NCBI GenBank assembly: GCA_025331565.1
Contig: JAFREQ010000003.1
Span: forward strand, 10,967,001 to 11,031,000
Length of the DNA: 64,000 bases
Source of the DNA: Holacanthus passer
Taxonomy: Eukaryota; Chordata; Actinopteri; Pomacanthidae
Direction of reading: 5' to 3'
Shown: piece by piece, positions 46,186-56,765 of the stretch
Layout of the letters: each line of letters begins with the position of its first letter
How positions within the stretch are numbered: the first letter of the stretch is position 1
Program-made: the position numbers and the translations under genes
Notes under the pieces: model-generated
Databases searched by the model: none
What the model saw: only the letters and a program-made list of their open reading frames with translations
What the model was told of the DNA's origin: nothing

Positions 46186-47158
46186 ACTATTATTGGTCCT
46201 CATTTACCAGCACACATCTGGTAGGACCTACTTCCAGCAGTTATAATTTACATTGTTTTTTTTTCTTTTGATCATAAGCAGTGTTAGCGATACTTTTTAA
46301 AAATTGATGTCGAAAATTTTTCCAAAATAATATATATAATAATGTACACTTTTCCATTTTTTTGTTATTATTGTTATTGTGGAAAGTTGTCTCTGTGTGT
46401 ACTGAGATAATTTTGACTTACATGCAAAATGGTACAAAATGCAAACTTTATGCTACTGATGTAATTTTATTGAGCAAAAGAATGACGAGAGCATGGGAGC
46501 AGTCAACTCTTCTGATATATAAGATGCATCCCAGTATGTAGGATGTGCGTAACATAGATGTAAGAGTGATCATGAATACAATTGGTGTCACCATTGCTTT
46601 GCAAATGGAGTTCCTTCTCTGCAGCGTTGTTGCGTGTACAGTATTTACACCTACAATCCTACACCATGTGGTGCACGTGAGAGGGTCTGGTCAGGTCAGT
46701 GTGAACAGCATGTCTGATTGTATGGACTGGACAAGTGCCAGCCACTGACCCTCCCCTTCACGATCACACACCACAGCACGCAACATGGCTCAAAGGCAGG
46801 AGGACGATCAGATGGTCAGAGCAAGGGAGGGGACGAGGTGATTGAAGGTGATCGGAGGAGAGAGGAAAACAGAGACAGGAAAGAGCGAGCGGAAAGGGGC
46901 AGCGATACTTTCAGAATCCGAGCACGCAGTAGTTTCAGTTTCTGTGAGTGAAAAAGCCTCATTACGGTCTCATGGGCGGCCGGAGGTGGTTTGACTGGAG
47001 AGAGAGAGAGAAAAGAGAGAGTAGAGAGGAAACGGAGAATTAGAGCTGTTTTATACTCTTGTGGTTTTATTAATTTCTGTTATAGTGTGTGCACTGCTGT
47101 TGTTATATTAATGACTGGTAACCAAAGTTGACATGAGACTTCCAATGTCTTACATCAT

Positions 47159-47159
<1 letters not shown>

Positions 47160-47196
<37 letters not shown>
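47160..47196. repeat. (CA)18 microsatellite
   Basis: An uninterrupted 37-bp CA array. Confidence 0.97.
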
Positions 47197-47198
<2 letters not shown>

Positions 47199-48399
47199 AA
47201 ACTGGACAGCCTGCAGCTATGTGACCTCCCTCCATGAAACTTAATGTTTTTGCAGAATTCAATGGGGTTTTATTTGCACAATGAAGAAGAAAAGTACTAC
47301 AACACCAAACCAAATTAACAATCATCAGGTGAGATGTTTTTTGTTGTATACATGTAGATGACTTTTAGCTATCATGCTTGGACTTTGAGCAGCATCTTTA
47401 ACTACTTTTTGTTATGCAGACAGATGACAAATGGAAAACTACTTCAAACTTTGTGTGAATCGTTGCTTCAACCTGATAAAGGCCACTGGTTCGTGAGTAG
47501 GTGTGTGTTCAGTAGAATTGATGATTAGCATCATCAATTCCCCCGATTTGCTATGTAAAGCTACATATTAGACTCTATTTGCAGTGGAAGTTTCATTCAC
47601 AAAAATGTTAGCCAAGAAAAAACAAAAAAGAATTTCACACAGCAAAGCTTCAAGCCCTGCTGTCAGAAATAATCAGACAAAAACAGAACAAATTCAACAC
47701 TCTCAGTAGTCGTTCGGGGCCCCTGAAACAATTAGAAAGTATTACCACAGCTGCCAGCGATGTGTCATCAGAGCAGTGCTGCAATGTGACAGAAATACAG
47801 AACAAAGATGAAGTCAGATGCTGAAAAGCCTCTTGCTGAGGCAAAACGGTCTGTATAGATTTTGGACTGTCTCGCTGTACAGCACTCTGCAGCACCACCA
47901 TCAAAACAAGGTATGTTTTGGAAGAATGGTGTTCAGGCCTCCAGTAGAGTTCCAGCCTCAGGAGACTTGAAGTTTTGTGGCAACTTGCTTACAACCTTAC
48001 TAATACACCCTTCATGCAACTAACGTGTTTCTACTGGAATGTGCGATCAACCCATTCATATAAGAAAGCTGCAACAGGTTGATATTGTTAATATGAAGTA
48101 AGACTTACATGTGCCTCCTGTAGTTCCCAATCTCACTCCCTCTTTGTAAATATAATTTAAAAAAATTCAAGCCCCTAATAAAGAAAAGCCTGAGAGCATC
48201 TGACACAGGTTTAACCAGGTCGGAAGGAGGGTTGACTGACGCACATTGACTCATTTAGATAGACCACTGAATTGGAGTTAACACTACAGGGGGAGACGCC
48301 TGCATCTTTAACATAATAGTTGTCTACTCTCTTTTCATAAAAGCAACAAACCACACTGTTAAACATCAGCGTAGATGTGTTTGGACAGTGTAAATCGCT

Positions 48400-48485
48400 G
48401 CTTACGGCCCATAATGTTATCCCATCTCATCTGACTGTACGTGCTGTGTGATCAGGCCCAAAGTTAGTGGTTGGGGGGTAGAGTT
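48400..48485 (+). ncRNA. 5S-rRNA-like pseudogene or 5S-derived SINE head
   Basis: The segment is collinear with vertebrate 5S rRNA. GCTTACGGCCCATA (48400-48413) matches the 5S 5' end with one extra C. ATCTCATCTGA (48424-48434) matches positions 32-42 with one mismatch. GTTAGT (48463-48468) matches positions 71-76, followed by TTGG..GG..AGA-like sequence as in positions 79-90. The two later blocks share the same 7-nt offset, consistent with one early deletion. The internal promoter region is mutated and the 3' third (CCTGGGAATACC) is missing, so it is not a working gene. It is a dispersed pseudogene or the 5S-like head of a SINE3-type element. Chance similarity cannot be excluded by eye. Confidence 0.4.
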
Positions 48486-49604
48486 GCAGAGCGCTGCTTG
48501 TTTCACTCTGCTGGATTAGAGTGTGACGTCTGAAACCAGGGTCAGATTAATCTCTAAAGATACAAGACTCATTTAGATTATACTGTAACACAAATACACA
48601 CACACGCACACGCAGAGAGCCTGCATGTGTGCACGCTCACTCTCATACACAGACATGGTTAACATTCTCCCCACTGTTCCTCCGCATCCCTCAGTCCTTT
48701 CTGTCCGTTTCTTCCGCCCTCGTTGTCTGCCTCTTTTTTTTTTTTTTTTCACTTCTGTTCTATCTCTTTCTTGTTCTCTCTCTCCCCCGCTGTTCAATCA
48801 GAGAACGCCTCTCTTCTTTTAATTAGTAGTGGTGTTGTTCTTCTCTTCTTCCCCTGGCTAGGACCACTAATATTGCAATTAGCTCCTGTAGGAAGCTTTC
48901 AACCACAGCCTTTGTTCTTCTCCACGTCGTACGGCAGCCCACGTTCCTGCGTTGCTCCACAGAATATTATATGTGTGTGATGCGGAGCTCCATTTTAATA
49001 GAGGAGAAAGGCATAATCAAAGCTGGCCTCATTTTACTCCGTCAGAATCATAACACGCATCGTTCTTGTCGGTGGGGGGGTGAATGATTCTCTTTTCTCT
49101 CTGCTGGGAAGGTTTTTTATTTTATTTTCTGCCTCTCTTTCTCTCCTCTCCTTGTTCCACTCATCCTTTCGGTAATCATCTTCCTTCCATATTTCGCTCC
49201 TTCACTTTACTTCACCGCACGCTGCATCTCGCTCATCTCCCTTCTGTTTCTTCTGATAGCTCTCACAGCCCTTCTCCAGCCTGTCCTCAGGGACAGATAC
49301 CAACGGTCGTAAAAAACCAATTGAATTTAACGGCGTGACACTGCACCGTTAACCTATGAGTGGACCGATGTTGTACTAGGGGCCGCAGCGTGACAGCTCG
49401 AGAGGCCGACGGTTGTTTAGGTCGTAAACCTTCTGATACAATCGCTGCCCTGCAGTCTGGCTTTTAAAACCAAACCTCCTCATGTGAGAGAGTTTTTATA
49501 GGAAATGGAAATGTGTATCCTTTCAGAGTATTGTTTAAGGTGGACATGGCCTCCACCTTAACGGATAATTCCAGGTTACTGCAGAAGCTGTAGCACTGTA
49601 AAAA
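48486..49604. other. Non-coding DNA; poly-T run, possible conserved patch, hairpin
   Basis: 48588-48613 is an interrupted CA array; 48734-48749 is a run of 16 T within a pyrimidine-rich tract; 48830-49080 is complex sequence that may be conserved. 49535-49561 is a hairpin, given separately. No exon is seen. Confidence 0.65.
49535..49561. repeat. Perfect 10-bp stem-loop, 7-nt loop
   Basis: TTAAGGTGGA (49535-49544) and TCCACCTTAA (49552-49561) are exact reverse complements around CATGGCC. It lies shortly before the LINE fragment. Confidence 0.88.
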
Positions 49605-49876
49605 TTAGGTCAAAATTCTGCTGCACTCTAACTAAAGTAAGACTCCACAGTGTTTCCATATTACCCCAGTTGCTTCCCTTTCAAATTCAGGATGACTTCT
49701 CTTCTTGCTTCTAAGGTGTTACACAATTTGACTTCATCTGAACAAACACTCCTGGTTGTTCCACAGTCAAAGTTCTCATGGTGACTGAGTTTTTGCTGTC
49801 CTGGCTCCCTGCTTATGGATCAGTCTCCCTCCAGGGGTCAGGTCAGCGAACTGCTTCCCTCCCCCAGTTTGTTCTT

Positions 49877-49884
49877 ATTCTTTA
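49877..49884. repeat. Left 8-bp target-site duplication of the hAT element
   Basis: ATTCTTTA, identical to 50467-50474. An 8-bp duplication is the signature of hAT insertion. Confidence 0.9.
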
Positions 49885-50466
49885 TAGGACTGGGTGATAC
49901 ACCTGACAAAATTTATCAGGATAAAATGGTTCATTTCAGCAGATATTGATAATTATTGATCATTTGTGCTAAAGTATACAGTATGTCACAGGAAACACAA
50001 CCCTGGGGATTTGATTCTTTTACTTGGGGTTGGGCTTCCAGGGTTTGGCCACCCGTGCATATGTACATGAATTTCCAGAGGGGATTCAGCTGCTGTTGCC
50101 TCGCTGTCCCAGCACTGATCTGATGCCCGTCACTCAGTCAGCACGCTCTTTGTGGCCCGACACTGCTTAGTATCAGTGCATTATTGACTACTTGTCAACA
50201 TTATTCATGCAGGCAGTAACTTGAAACACAACTTTGTAGGGAAGAGGGGGAAACTTGGTGGTCCTTGTATGATATGCTGTTTGCATGTCACTTGTAGCAT
50301 GGTCTGTTATCAAGGGCTATAAAAGGCTGTTTATGAGCCAGGATGTATTTGTTATGTGTTTTCATGGCAGTTTGCATTTAATACATTTTAGTGAAACTAT
50401 CAAACATTATTTTAAAGTTGTTTAAAAGTGTGTATCGTTGGTACATATGACTATCACCCAGGCCTA
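49885..50466. mobile_element. Complete non-autonomous hAT-type transposon, 582 bp
   Basis: The left end TAGGACTGGGTGATA (49885-49899) and the reverse complement of the right end, TAGGCCTGGGTGATA (50452-50466), agree at 14 of 15 positions. Perfect 8-bp duplications (ATTCTTTA) flank both ends. Terminal TAGG..TGGG inverted repeats plus 8-bp duplications define the hAT superfamily. At 582 bp with no long frame it lacks a transposase, so it was mobilised by a transposase supplied elsewhere. It sits inside an older LINE fragment, which dates it as the younger of the two. The partial copy at 13797 has a related left terminus. Confidence 0.88.
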
Positions 50467-50474
50467 ATTCTTTA
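50467..50474. repeat. Right 8-bp target-site duplication of the hAT element
   Basis: ATTCTTTA, identical to 49877-49884. Confidence 0.9.
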
Positions 50475-50982
50475 ACAAAGGTTACTTGTATTTGATTGAA
50501 ATGTTTATTGAAATACTTTCATCACATTTTTGTAACTGTAAAGCACTCTGTAACCCTGATTTTGAAAAGTGCTATATAAATCAGAATCAGAATAAAGTTT
50601 AACTTGGCTTGTTCTTCCCTGAATATGTTTTATATGTTAAAGAGACATTAAGTTGACTATTGAAATAGTTTTATATTTTTATATGCACAAACAAGTGTGG
50701 AGCTTTTATTTTGACACCTGTAATGATAGGGGAAGCAGGAAGTTGGAAGCAGGTAGTAGGAAGTAATGGTAAACAAGGAAAAGGCATGGCTGCATTGTAT
50801 TAATGTGGATGTCTAATCCAATGTAATTCATCACATGGATCCCTCAGAAAGCAATGGGTGTAAGTGTTACATGTTATTTATATGCTCATTTATTGACAGT
50901 GATGAGTTTCATGTTCATTTTCTAAGTTTGTATGAACATAATTGCTTAATGTGTTACAGCCTATAAGTTAGCAATACGGTCA

Positions 50983-51118
50983 TATACTTACCTGTTACTC
51001 ACTTAGTTTTGCATTATGTTAATGTCAGTTTTGATCATTTTTGTACTTACCGGTTGCATGCACCAAGTGGTATATTATTTAATGCTGGGCCGTTTATATT
51101 TACCTGTTGCTCACATAG
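50983..51118. repeat. Three dispersed copies of a TTACCTGTT unit
   Basis: ATACTTACCTGTTACTCAC starts at 50984, GTACTTACCGGTTGC at 51044 and ATATTTACCTGTTGCTCAC at 51096. The first and third agree over nearly 23 bp. On the minus strand each copy reads as a good 5' splice site (CAG or CCG before GTAAGT/GTAAAT). They are probably decayed tandem units of an unidentified repeat. Confidence 0.6.
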
Positions 51119-51995
51119 CCGTCCATTAAGTCTATTCTTTTATTTTCTTTTCTAGTTTCACTCCAATTCAATGTTGCCAAGTGTGTGCCAAGTCGATAAA
51201 GGAGCAAGCACGCTCACTTCCTGGCTCTTGAAAAGGAGTTTGGCTGGCTGTTTATCTATGTTAACACCTGGGAAGTAAAACACATAGAGAGAACAGTACA
51301 TAGCTTTTTCTTCCTCTTGTGTGTAATTTCTATCGGGAATTTCATGCGGAAAAAAAATCACAAGCAGTCAGATGAGCCAAATTCAGAGAGACGCTTTCAG
51401 CCATTCATTGTGTTGCACTGGTTGTGTGCAAACAAAAAGTGCCACAAATAGTTGTGTAACAAATGAAAACGAAACGAAATGAAAAGAGAGTTGCAGAGAG
51501 ATGATCAAACCTTGGCTCATTTCTCACCTCCACACAGCTGGTCAGTCACTCCCTGAAGTGGGTTGTTGGTTTCAGAAAGTTACAGATATCCGATTTTGGA
51601 AAGGTGTGGGAGGAGAGGCTGTTTACAACCTCGTCTACCAAGTCTGATTGTCTGACTGCTTTTTTTTTTTTTTTTTTGCTTCTTTGGACTTCAAAGCTAT
51701 CATAGGTATTATGTCCAAAACTGCAAAGCAACACTCAAGTTGTAATGAACTAGAATTATTATTTAACCAGGACCCATGGAGGTGTTTTAAGCGTCAGATG
51801 CTCTGTTCCATGGATGATCCATCTCAGAGTAACCTAAAAAGGGAAGTGAAAGGAAAACTCGTAAGAAAGGTGTTTTCATGTTTTGTGCAAAATCACTTTT
51901 GTCTTCGAGGGAGATGTATTTATTTTTCACCCGTCATACTGTGAAGGACTTGATTTGATTGTATGGCAGATGTTAATCTATTCTGGTCGTGTGTA

Positions 51996-52027
51996 TGTGT
52001 GTGTGTGAGCATGCTCACACACATACA
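51996..52027. repeat. Near-perfect palindrome centred on GAGCATGCTC
   Basis: 52000-52023 is a perfect 24-bp palindrome (12-bp arms, no loop), extendable to 51996-52027 with one mismatch. The arms are TG and CA runs. Confidence 0.9.
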
Positions 52028-52402
52028 AAGGTTAGCATGCTAACTAAACATCTGCCTTTCAGGTTCAACATCTGATTCCCTTTCCTCTCCCCTCTACTGA
52101 GACTACCCCAACAACTTTTCAAAAGACGCTTCTCTGCCGGATAAAACTTTCTCCCTGTGATCATGGGGACAGAGATGGAGGGATGGGGAAAGGTTGAGGG
52201 AAAGTGAAAGAGTGTCACACTGTGCTGAGCGAGGTGGGGGAAAGAGCAAGGGGAAAATCTCTTACATGAAATAAAAATAAAAAAAGGGAGACAGCAACAT
52301 CTGTGCGGGAACTTCAAACACCCTTTGAAAGGCAAAATGTGATTCCGTTTGGGATTCTCTGGCTTGGTAAACAGCCGGGTTTTATTTTGGAATTCAGTTG
52401 GA

Positions 52403-52408
52403 GTGTGT

Positions 52409-52444
<36 letters not shown>
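52403..52444. repeat. (GT)n microsatellite
   Basis: GT array with a single TCTG break, pure over the last 30 bp. Confidence 0.95.
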
Positions 52445-52446
<2 letters not shown>

Positions 52447-52511
52447 ATGTTGGAGAGTGTGTGTTTAGAAGAGGGGTGCTTTGTAGGGGATGAGGGACTG
52501 TCAGAGCTGGG

Positions 52512-52514
<3 letters not shown>

Positions 52515-52544
<30 letters not shown>
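52515..52544. repeat. (GA)15 microsatellite
   Basis: An uninterrupted 30-bp GA array, 70 bp after the GT array. Confidence 0.96.
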
Positions 52545-52546
<2 letters not shown>

Positions 52547-52795
52547 AGAACACACTGAGAGGGGATGAGGGCTTCAACTGCTGAGAGCAAAGTCCAGTGA
52601 TTGGCAGGGATGTAATACAGTGTAAATCCACCCTAAACCCATTTTACTCACATTTTGAGGCTGGCATGTGTGCCTTCTTAATCACTTTATCATTTGTGAT
52701 TTGATGGGATCTGCTTGGTCATAAATTTGAGGATGAAGAAATGTGAAACTATTCTGTTCTGTTTATCTTCTGGCGTATGGTCACTAACCTTGTTT

Positions 52796-52890
52796 CTCTT
52801 TCTCTCCCTTTTCTTTCCTGTCTCTCCTGCCTTGGTTGAACCACAACACCTCATCTCATCCTCCTCCTACTCATCTACCAGGTAAGATAC
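52796..52890 (+). promoter_or_regulatory. Candidate recursive (zero-length exon) splice site
   Basis: From 52796 the plus strand is strongly pyrimidine-rich for most of 85 nt and ends CTACTCATCTACCAG at 52881. The next base begins GTAAGATACAG, a strong donor. A 3' splice site directly joined to a 5' splice site (CAG/GTAAGA) is the structure of recursive splice sites known from very long introns of vertebrate neuronal genes. A CACTAAC branch-point-like heptamer lies near 52784, farther away than usual. Alternatively it is the 3' end of an exon starting upstream, but no upstream acceptor with an open, recognisable frame is seen. Confidence 0.3.
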
Positions 52891-53638
52891 AGTCAGCTTT
52901 TAATGAACTGCCACAAAGTTGCTTCTGAAGTGATACTGAACCAAATGTCAAAGGTTGAGAAGTACTCGCTTTTTGTTAAGAATGTAATACAAAAATAAAA
53001 AAAAACCCAGAGTAAACAAGAAATCATTCCCTTCTTTGTCACGAAAAGGAAAAGAAGGCTTTGAATAAAAGCTTTTAATGCTGTTTTTGCAGTGCAGACA
53101 GACATCTCGAACTGATCTAAGCTTCTGGTTCACCCCATGTTAGACGATCTACTCTAGCTCACAGGTGAAATAGTAACACATTGCATTAGTGATGAACTCT
53201 GAAAACTTTCAGCACATCTTTCAGTCTAACCAGGTAACATTTTATTTTAAAGGCACTTAAAGGGAAATTGGGTGCCGTAAAATTTCTTGAACTGACGGTT
53301 GATAAGTGAGGTCTTTCATGCATTATCTTCTGTGATGATGGCAGCGCTGTTCTTTAACTAGCTTCCAACACGGCATCTAGTGTGATCGCCACAGTGGTCA
53401 GATGGTCTATTGATAGGCAGAGCTGTGGTGGGGGAAAAATATCAATACACCAACTTGTAGGTGTACCATCTCATCATATTGTATGTATCTCTTTTCTTGC
53501 ATTTCTTCTTTTTTCTGTCCCTCATTCCCATCTTACCCAGCTGCTCCAATCAGTTTTGTTTCCCTGCTCCTCTCCTCTTCTGTGTCATTCTTCTCTCCCA
53601 TTGTTCCTCTTCATTGGCTAAGGCTATAGCTGTTACTA

Positions 53639-53668
53639 TGTGTGTGTATAAGTGTGTGTGTGTGTGTG
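53639..53668. repeat. Interrupted (TG)n array
   Basis: TG units with one TATAAG break, 30 bp. Confidence 0.88.
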
Positions 53669-54859
53669 ATGGAGTGGAGCGGGGCTCTGCAGTGAGGTGA
53701 TGGTATGTGAAATCACTGACATTACAGACAGGGGGGTGCTGTCCTTTAATCGACAGGGGCGCCATCCATGTACCACATTCCGCCCCACCTCCATCTCCCT
53801 TTCTCTCTCTCCGTCCAACTGTCTCTCCATCAGCCCTTCTCTTCTCCCCCCTTTCTCTTCATCCTCATCCTCCTCTTCTCCCCGTCGTCCCCTCCTCCCA
53901 CCTCGCTCCTCTCCTAGCAACAATAGCGCTGTCTTCTCATGAGTGTCAGCATCCCTGTGACTCCATGGATCAGTTGGTTTCTGAAGCACATGTGTGCTGT
54001 GTACCTCATGTCCATATTTATTATATCCCAGCATATTGTGTTATCTTTTCTGTCTCTTTTTTTTCATCACACTCGCTCGCTTTCTGCTTATTTCCACATC
54101 TCTACTCTCTTAACCCTTTTCTTTCTGACTGTCTTGTTTTTGTTGGCTATTCCGCTTTTCTGTGTGTCTCTGCAGTAAAATCACAGTGGCTGGACAGGAT
54201 TGCAGCGACTGCAAAAAAAAAAAGAGACCATCATAAAAAGAGAACGACAGAATGGGGGTGAGATTGAAAGCAATGGGAAAGAAGGCAGAAAAAAAAACAG
54301 ACTCACAAAGGGAGAGAGAGAGTGAGAGTAGTTCAAAGGCATCAAATACAAACAAAGTTACGAGGCAAATGTAAAGGATCCTTCTGGCAGAGATATGAGA
54401 GTCAGGAGGAGAGTGTGAATGAAAACGAGGGAGAGAAAATAGACAGGATGGGGGGGGGGTGAGGCAAAAGTGCAGGTGAAAGGGAGCCCCCAACTGGCAG
54501 GAGCTGGTACTGGTACCTAAAGCCTCTCCTCTCCTCTTTCTCATTCAGTCTTGTTGATCTCAGATCAGGAGAGCCATCACTTTATAGGGTCACAGATGAT
54601 GCTCATGCAGATTAGTGGTAATCTTACTTTCCCTGATGGCCCAGGCCACTGCGTGTGCACGTATATGCTTGTAGGACTTGTAGTTTGCATTCTCCTTACA
54701 GACCCAGCAACAACTCCTCAATCCCCCCACTCTGTTTCCTCTTCTCTCCCTGTTCTCCTTCCCTCTTTTCTTCCTGTCCCTCCCTATCTGCACTTGAGCG
54801 CTGCACCAAGCCGGAGTTATAAGGCTATTTGCGTCATCAGCTCCGGGCAGAGTGGGTCT

Positions 54860-54863
<4 letters not shown>

Positions 54864-54901
<38 letters not shown>

Positions 54902-54911
54902 TGTTTGTGTG
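54864..54911. repeat. (TG)17 array with TTTG tail
   Basis: Pure TG at 54864-54897, then GTTTGTGTTTGTGTG. Confidence 0.96.
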
Positions 54912-55060
54912 AACTCTCCACAAACAGCGGTTGAATGTTAAGCTCTGACTGCTGTATGTATTTCGCATTACTGCAGCAGAGCAGGGGCCAGGGACGCGCT
55001 CATGGGGGATAGAACTGATGTGTCATCTTTGCATATATGCAAATTCAAGAGAGGCTGCTT

Positions 55061-55064
<4 letters not shown>

Positions 55065-55093
<29 letters not shown>
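55065..55093. repeat. (AC)14 microsatellite
   Basis: An uninterrupted 29-bp AC array, opposite in sense to the TG array 167 bp upstream. Confidence 0.95.
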
Positions 55094-55094
<1 letters not shown>

Positions 55095-55794
55095 CTCTCC
55101 TTTTACTTTAACCTCTGGTGTGGACCACCCATCAGCGTCCATCATAAACCACTTCTCCCGCCGCCTTGTCTCCATAGCAACCCCTTGCTAGCAGAGCCCT
55201 TGACATGAACCCAACCCGCCCCTCTCAAACCTCTCCATCTGTCATCAGTGGCTGAGAAGATTGTCCGTCAGCCCTCCTGACATCTTGATTGGCAGCTGCT
55301 GCTCAGACATGCATGCAGAGCACCATCTCTTCAAAATGAGATGGGCCCATGAAGGACGAGCATAGGAATGCAGAAAATTGGTTTACTTGAACTTGAATTT
55401 GTCCCGTCGCGAGCGGAAACCTGATGAAGGGCCGCCCTTGCCATTGAAGGATAAGTGAAAAGGTGTTAGTGAGGTCTTCGGTCAGATCCGCGTTTCTGTC
55501 TTTGATTGTCAAAGGATGTAACACGTCCAAACCGCCTCACGCGCATCCATCACCTAAGTGCAACATGGATCATGCCATTGTGACGGACTCGTTCATAGCT
55601 GTGATGCCAGGACACACGTCCCAGCCCGGTGATGTACAACATGTAATAAGCATGTCAGGGATACCTCCCATGTCTACAAGGCTCCTGTGACAGCTTCATG
55701 AGCATTACCATGATATATAAAAGCCATCATCAGCCCTGCAAACATGACTAATGTTTCAGTACTGTCTGCACTGACACTAGGCATTGATACTGTC

Positions 55795-55814
55795 TGTGTG
55801 TGTGTGTGTGTGTG
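55795..55814. repeat. (TG)10 microsatellite
   Basis: An uninterrupted 20-bp TG array. Confidence 0.9.
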
Positions 55815-56497
55815 ATGTGATCACTCAGTGGTACAAATTAACTGTGCTCACAGTGTTTGAGCAATCCTTCTATCCTTATGTCCAGCGGTAAAGAGCTCTT
55901 GTGTTATTGACAAAACACACATTATATATACAACGGGCAAACACACGCACACACGCACGCGGTCCTGCTCATCAGATGGCTGTGTGTGTGCGCGACAGAT
56001 GGGGAGGTGCTGTGGCTGATCAATACGTCGTCAGCCGCCCTGACTGTATCATTATCATTTTAATGACTGCAGTATTTTGCCCGCTGATGGCCTTCGAGAT
56101 GAGCAAGACAACACCAGAGGTCTCTAAAAGTTCACAGCAGCTGTGGACGGCTAGAGGCTGCAGTCAGGTGTCACGTCACGGCCGGTGACATTTTGAAAAC
56201 ACCAAGCAACTAATGAGGACAATACAGAGTTTATTGATTAATGCTGCAGTTCAACAAAAGACTCGTTTTTATTTTGTTTGGAGAGGCTGTCCTCGCTTGG
56301 TGCTTCTTAAATTGAACCTGTTCTTTGGCTATACATGAATAAATGATAAAGACACTGATGCAATTAATGGGTTAATGGTTTGCATGATGTGATATGAGCC
56401 TTTATGTAATATCACAGAGCGCTTAACACTGAATTAAATCCTACATGTGCTCATGTTCACTGCCACACTACATGGTACTGTCACTCCAGATTAACCC

Positions 56498-56765
56498 TGC
56501 AGCTAAGAATTATTTATATTGATTAATTCGATGATTATCATTTATTTTGTTAATTGTGACACAAGGTAACAAACTAAAGCCCAAAGATATACTGTTGTGC
56601 CATAAAACAGAGAAATAAAATATTCTAGCATTTGAGTCAAGGATCAGTGATTGTTTTGCGTATTTAGTTCATAAATTACCTAAATAAAATAATCAGTTAT
56701 CCAGCGTATTTCTGATTATTTTTTTCGGCTGATAGAACTGATCGTTTAAGCACTGCTCTGGGTAA
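56498..56765 (-). repeat. Percomorph 'ATTAATCGA' repeat (copy 3, nearly full)
   Basis: From the left: 'ctgcagctaagaattattta', 'gattaattcgatgattatca', 'cccaaagatatactgtt', 'tagcatttgagtcaagg', 'aaattacctaaataa', 'ataatcagttatcc', 'ctgattatttttttcggctg' and 'tgatcgtttaagcactgctc'. This order is that of a well-known percomorph interspersed repeat with GATTAATCG-rich arms, in the opposite orientation to the fragments at 22513 and 31685. It has no coding capacity, and its superfamily is not established here. Confidence 0.7.

Larger units (their letters stand above)
44147..48399. other. Non-coding DNA with simple repeats
   Basis: Arrays at 44180-44210 (CT then TG), 45959-45997 (interrupted TG), 46144-46185 and 47160-47196 (CA) lie here. 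45000-45320 and 47560-47920 are complex sequence without simple repeats and may be conserved, but no coding signal is recognisable. 46280-46370 is AT-rich with TATATATAATAAT. No gene is supported. Confidence 0.65.
49605..50597 (+). mobile_element. L2-type LINE 3' fragment, interrupted by a hAT insertion
   Basis: The left part (49605-49884) carries phrases of the L2-like LINE 3' end common in teleosts: 'aaaattctgctgcac', 'ttaccccagttgcttccctt', 'caaattcaggatgacttct', and 'cagtctccctcca'. The right part (50467-50597) resumes with 'attctttaacaaagg', then 'gtaactgtaaagcactctgt', 'tgaaaagtgctatataaat' and a short 3' tail of repeated 'cagaat' units. Normally these parts are contiguous, so the copy was cut by the hAT element at 49885-50466. 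The reverse-transcriptase region is absent (5' truncation) and what remains is decayed, so there is no coding capacity. Confidence 0.8.
50598..52400. other. AT-rich non-coding DNA
   Basis: 50983-51118 holds three related TTACCTG-type units, given separately. 51660-51677 is a run of 18 T. 51996-52027 is a TG/CA palindrome. No exon is seen; the 98- and 106-codon frames at 51648-51944 (plus) and 52015-52335 (minus) show no known domain. Confidence 0.65.
52895..56497. other. Non-coding DNA with TG and CA arrays
   Basis: 53780-53930 is strongly pyrimidine-rich and 54190-54460 purine-rich with a run of ten G near 54451. The frames at 53636-54034, 53707-54261 and 54110-54544 follow this composition and are not genes. 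TATATAAAAG at 55714-55723 is TATA-like without other promoter sites. The frame at 55463-55690 is of mixed composition but unrecognised. No gene is supported. Confidence 0.65.

Noticed and set aside
50545..50597. TATA box (CTATATAAAT)
   Set aside because: It is part of the LINE 3' tail, where this phrase is fixed in the family.
53636..54544. Overlapping frames of 132-184 codons on both strands
   Set aside because: They reflect a pyrimidine-rich block followed by a purine-rich block; Glu/Arg/Gly or Ser/Pro/Leu-rich with no family match.
55714..55723. TATATAAAAG as a promoter
   Set aside because: No other promoter site or plausible exon lies next to it.
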